A stretch of 64,000 nt of DNA, from contig NZ_JBPZHB010000009.1 in the NCBI RefSeq assembly GCF_051857545.1, positions 62,001 to 126,000 on the forward strand, written 5' to 3'. Of the stretch, positions 62,101 to 64,000 are shown piece after piece. Positions within the stretch are counted from its first letter, which is position 1, and every line of letters starts with the position of its first letter. The stretch is from Larkinella sp051857545 (GTDB taxonomy: Bacteria > Bacteroidota > Bacteroidia > Cytophagales > Spirosomataceae). The position numbers and the translations under genes are program-made. Under the pieces are notes generated by a model. It did no database searches. It was not told where the DNA came from and was given only the letters and a program-made list of their open reading frames with translations.

Positions 62101-62572
62101 GTTCTCCGCCAGCTATACCGACAAAGGCGGTGCTGTAATCGGGCCCCTGACGGGTAGCTCGACCGTTGCGCTGCGCAGTGCCAAGATGAAAGCGGCTGCG
62201 TATGACGGCGGGAAAGACGTTTCGAAATACAAACTGCCGTCCGGCAATGAAGTGGTATTCGGTGCCAAATCGACCGGTTTCTTCTTTCTGGATGATATCG
62301 ACTTGTCGGGTATTCGCAGTCTGACGGTGCTCGGTTCGGCATCGTCACAATACATGGCGGGCGGCACCCTGGAAATTCGGCTCGATTCGCCCACCGGAAC
62401 GCTCCTGGGCTCCGGCGATGTAAAAAGTGATAAATCGGAGCCGGTGAACATTGCTTTCAAAACCCCGGTTACCGGTCAACACAAGGTGTACTTCGTTTTT
62501 GTCAATCCGAATGCCGGCAGCAAACCGCTGTTTGCGTTGAGCGACATTCAGTTTAACGGGGAAACGATGTAA
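59162..62572 (+). CDS. ThuA / PQQ sugar dehydrogenase / PKD / cytochrome c / CBM fusion
   Basis: A 1136-residue periplasmic multidomain protein. Signal peptide to about 37. ThuA-like domain at about 40-255 (HAAADTEYDWPWYGKLVGGYF, NHPMSWFHEYDGGKVFY). Sugar dehydrogenase propeller at about 270-710 (YGLMGMNIDPKF, NNECCHTGGSVAWDKSGNLYLSTGDD, RGHDEVNQARKAGYYGWP). PKD domain at about 715-805, cytochrome c at about 865-960 with heme site C881-K-A-C-H885, and a C-terminal carbohydrate-binding-like domain. Electrons from sugar oxidation could pass from PQQ to the fused haem. Several genomes of this order carry many such fusions. Confidence 0.92.
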   Translation: MYSDNPQSSLRFRAFLSWMLVGFLTLSTLWVQAQPPQKRLLVFSKTAGFRHTSIPAGQQALMKLGKENGFAVDTTENAAKFTEANLKRYNAVVFLSTTGDVLNDGQQAAFERYIQAGGGFVGIHAAADTEYDWPWYGKLVGGYFASHPGNPNVQEGEAYVVSKDHVSMFGFPDRWKIKDEFYDFKNVNPDVTVLVKIDEKTYKEGKMGDNHPMSWFHEYDGGKVFYTNFGHPDETFTNPVYLKHLLGGIQYAVAPKLDYTKAKTLPFPEENRFNKEVLAEKLDEPTELVVLDNGKVLFTERKGALKVYDPKTKVTKVVATLPVYTKQEYGLMGMNIDPKFKENQWLYLYYSPTVEKWKADTAQHLSRFKFDAEKNELKMESEQVILRVPVKRNNECCHTGGSVAWDKSGNLYLSTGDDTNPFESRGFSPSDDRPGRESFNALVTSSNTMDLRGKILRIKPLDNGTYEIPEGNLFPKGTPNTRPEIYVMGNRNPYRISVDQRTGFLYWGEVGPDAANNIEKYGPRGHDEVNQARKAGYYGWPLFVADNKAYRHYNFADSTSGPSFDPAKPVNPSKLIKGLSELPPAQKAFIYYPYADSPEFGPIVGKGGRNAMGGPVYYYDDYPETPVKFPRHYDGKFFAYDWIRDWIHPVTMTKDGDFVKMETFMPNTKFSHPIDMQFHKDGSLYVLEYGSNWFAQNDDARLSHITYNAGNRKPLVVANASKTVGAAPLAVQFNAKGSLDYDGDAIKYEWTFGQGLPKSTQAAPTFTYAKPGVYTPTLKITDAAGNVSTKKLEIRVGNDVPKVEVAVKGNKTFYFDNKPVEYEVKVADKEDGSLTTGKISPEDVTMTINYLEGFDKTLLAQGHQANVGFATGKRLIELSDCKACHSVDKKSIGPAYQEVAKKYAKERRAEIVNKLAKKVIEGGGGVWGEQAMSAHPQLKEDEAKEMVSYVMSLGDKKQVDKKPLKGTYTAQAKEKDGSYLFSASYTDKGGAVIGPLTGSSTVALRSAKMKAAAYDGGKDVSKYKLPSGNEVVFGAKSTGFFFLDDIDLSGIRSLTVLGSASSQYMAGGTLEIRLDSPTGTLLGSGDVKSDKSEPVNIAFKTPVTGQHKVYFVFVNPNAGSKPLFALSDIQFNGETM

Positions 62573-62586
62573 GGTATCTCAGGATT

Positions 62587-62695
62587 AAAAAGGGTTGTAT
62601 CGCAGAGATACGCAGAGGAAATCAGAGTTACGCAGAGAAAAACTCCGCTCGACTCCTTTAACTCCGCTCAACTCCGCGATACAACCTTTTTTTTT
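62587..62695. repeat. Long hairpin H8
   Basis: The left arm (62587-62637), words CGCAGAG, and the right arm (62643-62695), words CTCCGCT, pair over about 50 nt with a very short loop. Most mismatches are A:C on the plus strand, which become G:U on a minus-strand RNA. The right arm ends in a run of T residues, so on the plus strand it also resembles a terminator for the ThuA gene. Confidence 0.75.
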
Positions 62696-62715
62696 GCAAA
62701 AAATATCCCTAATAA

Positions 62716-62745
62716 TTTGTTCGTACGAAATATTTCCTACCTTTG
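62716..62745 (+). promoter_or_regulatory. BlaI-type promoter and operator
   Basis: TTTG (62716-62719), 18 bp, then TACCTTTG (62738-62745) is a model Bacteroidota promoter. A perfect palindrome TTCGTACGAA (62720-62729) lies between the boxes, where a repressor would block polymerase. The start codon is at 62750, so transcription probably begins at or next to it (leaderless mRNA). Confidence 0.7.
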
Positions 62746-62749
62746 AATC

Positions 62750-63154
62750 ATGAACGATTCAAAGAACAAAAACACCCCTTCCACCGAGCCGACGAAGGCC
62801 GAGTTGGAAATCCTTCAGGTGCTCTGGCGACACGGCCCTTCTACCGTCCGGTTTGTCAACGAAGAACTGAATCAACAGAAGCGGGAAGTGAATTATTCCT
62901 CGACGCTCAAGCTGATGCAGATCATGTTTGAAAAAGGGCTGGTCCGGCGCGACGAAAGCCAGATGAAACACAAATACGAATCGGCGGTTGAGGAAAGTGT
63001 TACCAAGAACCTCCTGCTCAACCGCTTTGTCGACACGCTCTACGAAGGCTCCGCCACCAATTTGATGCTTCAGTTGCTCGGCAACCAAAAAACGTCGAAA
63101 GAAGAAATCGAAGCCATCAAAGCATTGATCCGCAACCTGGAGTCCGATCAATAA
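62750..63154 (+). CDS. BlaI/MecI/CopY-family repressor
   Basis: A 134-residue winged-helix repressor. Motifs: PTKAELEILQVLWRHGPSTVRFVNEELNQQKREVNYSSTLKLMQIMFEKGLVRRDE, then the dimerisation helices (TKNLLLNRFVDTLYEGSATNLMLQLL). Homologues are cleaved when a BlaR1-type sensor is activated. It lies 21 bp upstream of such a sensor gene and its own promoter holds a palindrome, so autorepression is likely. No beta-lactamase or other target is visible before the window ends. Confidence 0.92.
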   Translation: MNDSKNKNTPSTEPTKAELEILQVLWRHGPSTVRFVNEELNQQKREVNYSSTLKLMQIMFEKGLVRRDESQMKHKYESAVEESVTKNLLLNRFVDTLYEGSATNLMLQLLGNQKTSKEEIEAIKALIRNLESDQ

Positions 63155-63175
63155 CCCTTTCTTCTTTCTCCCAAC

Positions 63176-64000
63176 ATGTCAACAACAGATTCTATTTTGA
63201 ACGCTTTCTGCTGGATGCTGATCCATTCGCTCTGGCAGGGAATTCTGGCCGCGGTCTTAGCCGGTCTGGTTATTCTTTCAACGCCCAAAGCGGGGGTCCG
63301 GTGGCGGTATGGCCTGCTGGTTTCGGTGGTTTGCCTGTTTCTGCTGGCCTGCGGTTTTACCTTTTTCCAGCAACTGGCCCCATCCGGTGTCAGCTCTCCC
63401 ACCCTGGTGACTCCTTCAGGCAATGAAACCCTTCCCTCCTTCCGGCAAACCCTCATTCCAGCATCGGCGGGGCCGGAATCCACGTTTTGGCAAGCTACCG
63501 TCCAATTTCTGAATACGCACACTGATTGGATTATATTGATCTGGGCCTGCTGTTTTTTGTTCAAAGCGGCTCGCCTGTCGATCGGCTTGCGGCATTTGCA
63601 CCAGTTGCGCCATCGGAACATCCATCCGCCAACCGAGCGGTGGCAGTCGGAATTGCGTCGCTTGTGCGGTTTGCTCGGTATTCCGAAAACCGTCCGGTTG
63701 CTGGAATCGGAACGCGTACAGGTTCCCGTCACCATTGGCTACCTCAAACCGCTGGTTTTGGTCCCGCTGGGTCTGCTGGCATCGCTCTCGCCGGAACAGG
63801 CCGAAACCGTTCTGCTTCATGAACTGGCGCACATTCGGCGGAAAGATTACCTGGTGAACCTGTTGCAATGTGTGGTCGAGACCGTGTTTTTCTTCCATCC
63901 GGCCCTGCTCTGGATTTCGGCGCTGATTCGGGATGAACGCGAAGCCTGCTGCGATGACCTGGTGATGACCACCGCCGGAAACCGAAAAAGCTACCTCGAA
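63176..64000 (+). CDS. M56-family BlaR1-like membrane metallopeptidase (C-terminus outside window)
   Basis: The first 275 residues of an antirepressor protease. Hydrophobic helices at about 7-32, 42-62 and 115-135 precede the zinc-protease motif HELAHIRRKDY (H215, E216, H219), followed by FFFHPALLWISALIRDEREACCDDLVM, where the second glutamate (E in REACCDD) binds zinc. It would cleave or release the BlaI-type repressor after sensing cell-wall stress. The window edge removes the rest, so any C-terminal sensor, TonB or beta-lactamase-binding domain is not visible. Confidence 0.92.
   Translation, partial: MSTTDSILNAFCWMLIHSLWQGILAAVLAGLVILSTPKAGVRWRYGLLVSVVCLFLLACGFTFFQQLAPSGVSSPTLVTPSGNETLPSFRQTLIPASAGPESTFWQATVQFLNTHTDWIILIWACCFLFKAARLSIGLRHLHQLRHRNIHPPTERWQSELRRLCGLLGIPKTVRLLESERVQVPVTIGYLKPLVLVPLGLLASLSPEQAETVLLHELAHIRRKDYLVNLLQCVVETVFFFHPALLWISALIRDEREACCDDLVMTTAGNRKSYLE

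Overview
The window looks like the chromosome of a member of Bacteroidota, order Cytophagales, most like the Spirosoma/Larkinella group (inference, no search run). Pointers are two type IX secretion C-terminal tails, a one-piece hybrid sensor with a C-terminal AraC domain, PadR plus prefix-domain FtsX permeases, a ThuA/sugar dehydrogenase/PKD/cytochrome c fusion, a tmRNA whose tag ends in YAMAA, weak Shine-Dalgarno sites and several TTTG/TAnnTTTG promoters. Gene order shows ordinary chromosome; no complete transposon, phage, CRISPR array, tRNA or rRNA was seen.

Layout. 1-5.2 kb: serine acetyltransferase (cut by the window edge), a PQQ sugar dehydrogenase lipoprotein, Ogt, a lipoprotein hydrolase, a threonine/serine dehydratase and a lone receiver protein. 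5.2-13.8 kb: a CzcCBA-type metal efflux operon, its two-component system, and just beyond czcA a non-coding stretch with a 56-residue gene and a probable hairpin RNA. 14-21 kb: TIM-barrel isomerases, a sorbosone-dehydrogenase-like lipoprotein, an SDR and an aldo/keto reductase. 21-30 kb: PadR with an FtsX-type permease, a subtilase, and an HAE1 RND pump with its adaptor. 30-41 kb: AddB-like nuclease, MiaE, DUF1835, porin, LpxK, MenC, HemF and an AlbA_2 protein. 41-47 kb: small lipoproteins and hypotheticals, a WalJ-like hydrolase, DUF2911, a secreted ELWxxDGT protein and an EmrE-like pump. 47-58 kb: TPR histidine kinase, large secreted NHL/Ig protein, hybrid sensor, a propeller-YceI fusion and gene debris, ending at ssrA (tmRNA). 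58-64 kb: ferritin-like protein, the ThuA fusion protein and a BlaI/BlaR1 pair cut by the window edge.

The strongest new signal is regulatory. Three promoters in the metal-efflux locus carry arrays of 4 to 6 direct repeats of TTAGAA with an exact 11-bp period, each ending 11 bp from a TAnnTTTG-like -7 box. The arrays precede the efflux operon, the 56-residue gene, and a sequence whose predicted transcript is little more than a long hairpin plus a terminator. Two further copies lie upstream of the response regulator gene. This looks like the regulon of the OmpR-type regulator encoded next door. A second signal is a family of eight long intergenic hairpins (arms about 18-50 nt) built from short repeated words, two of them inside operons.
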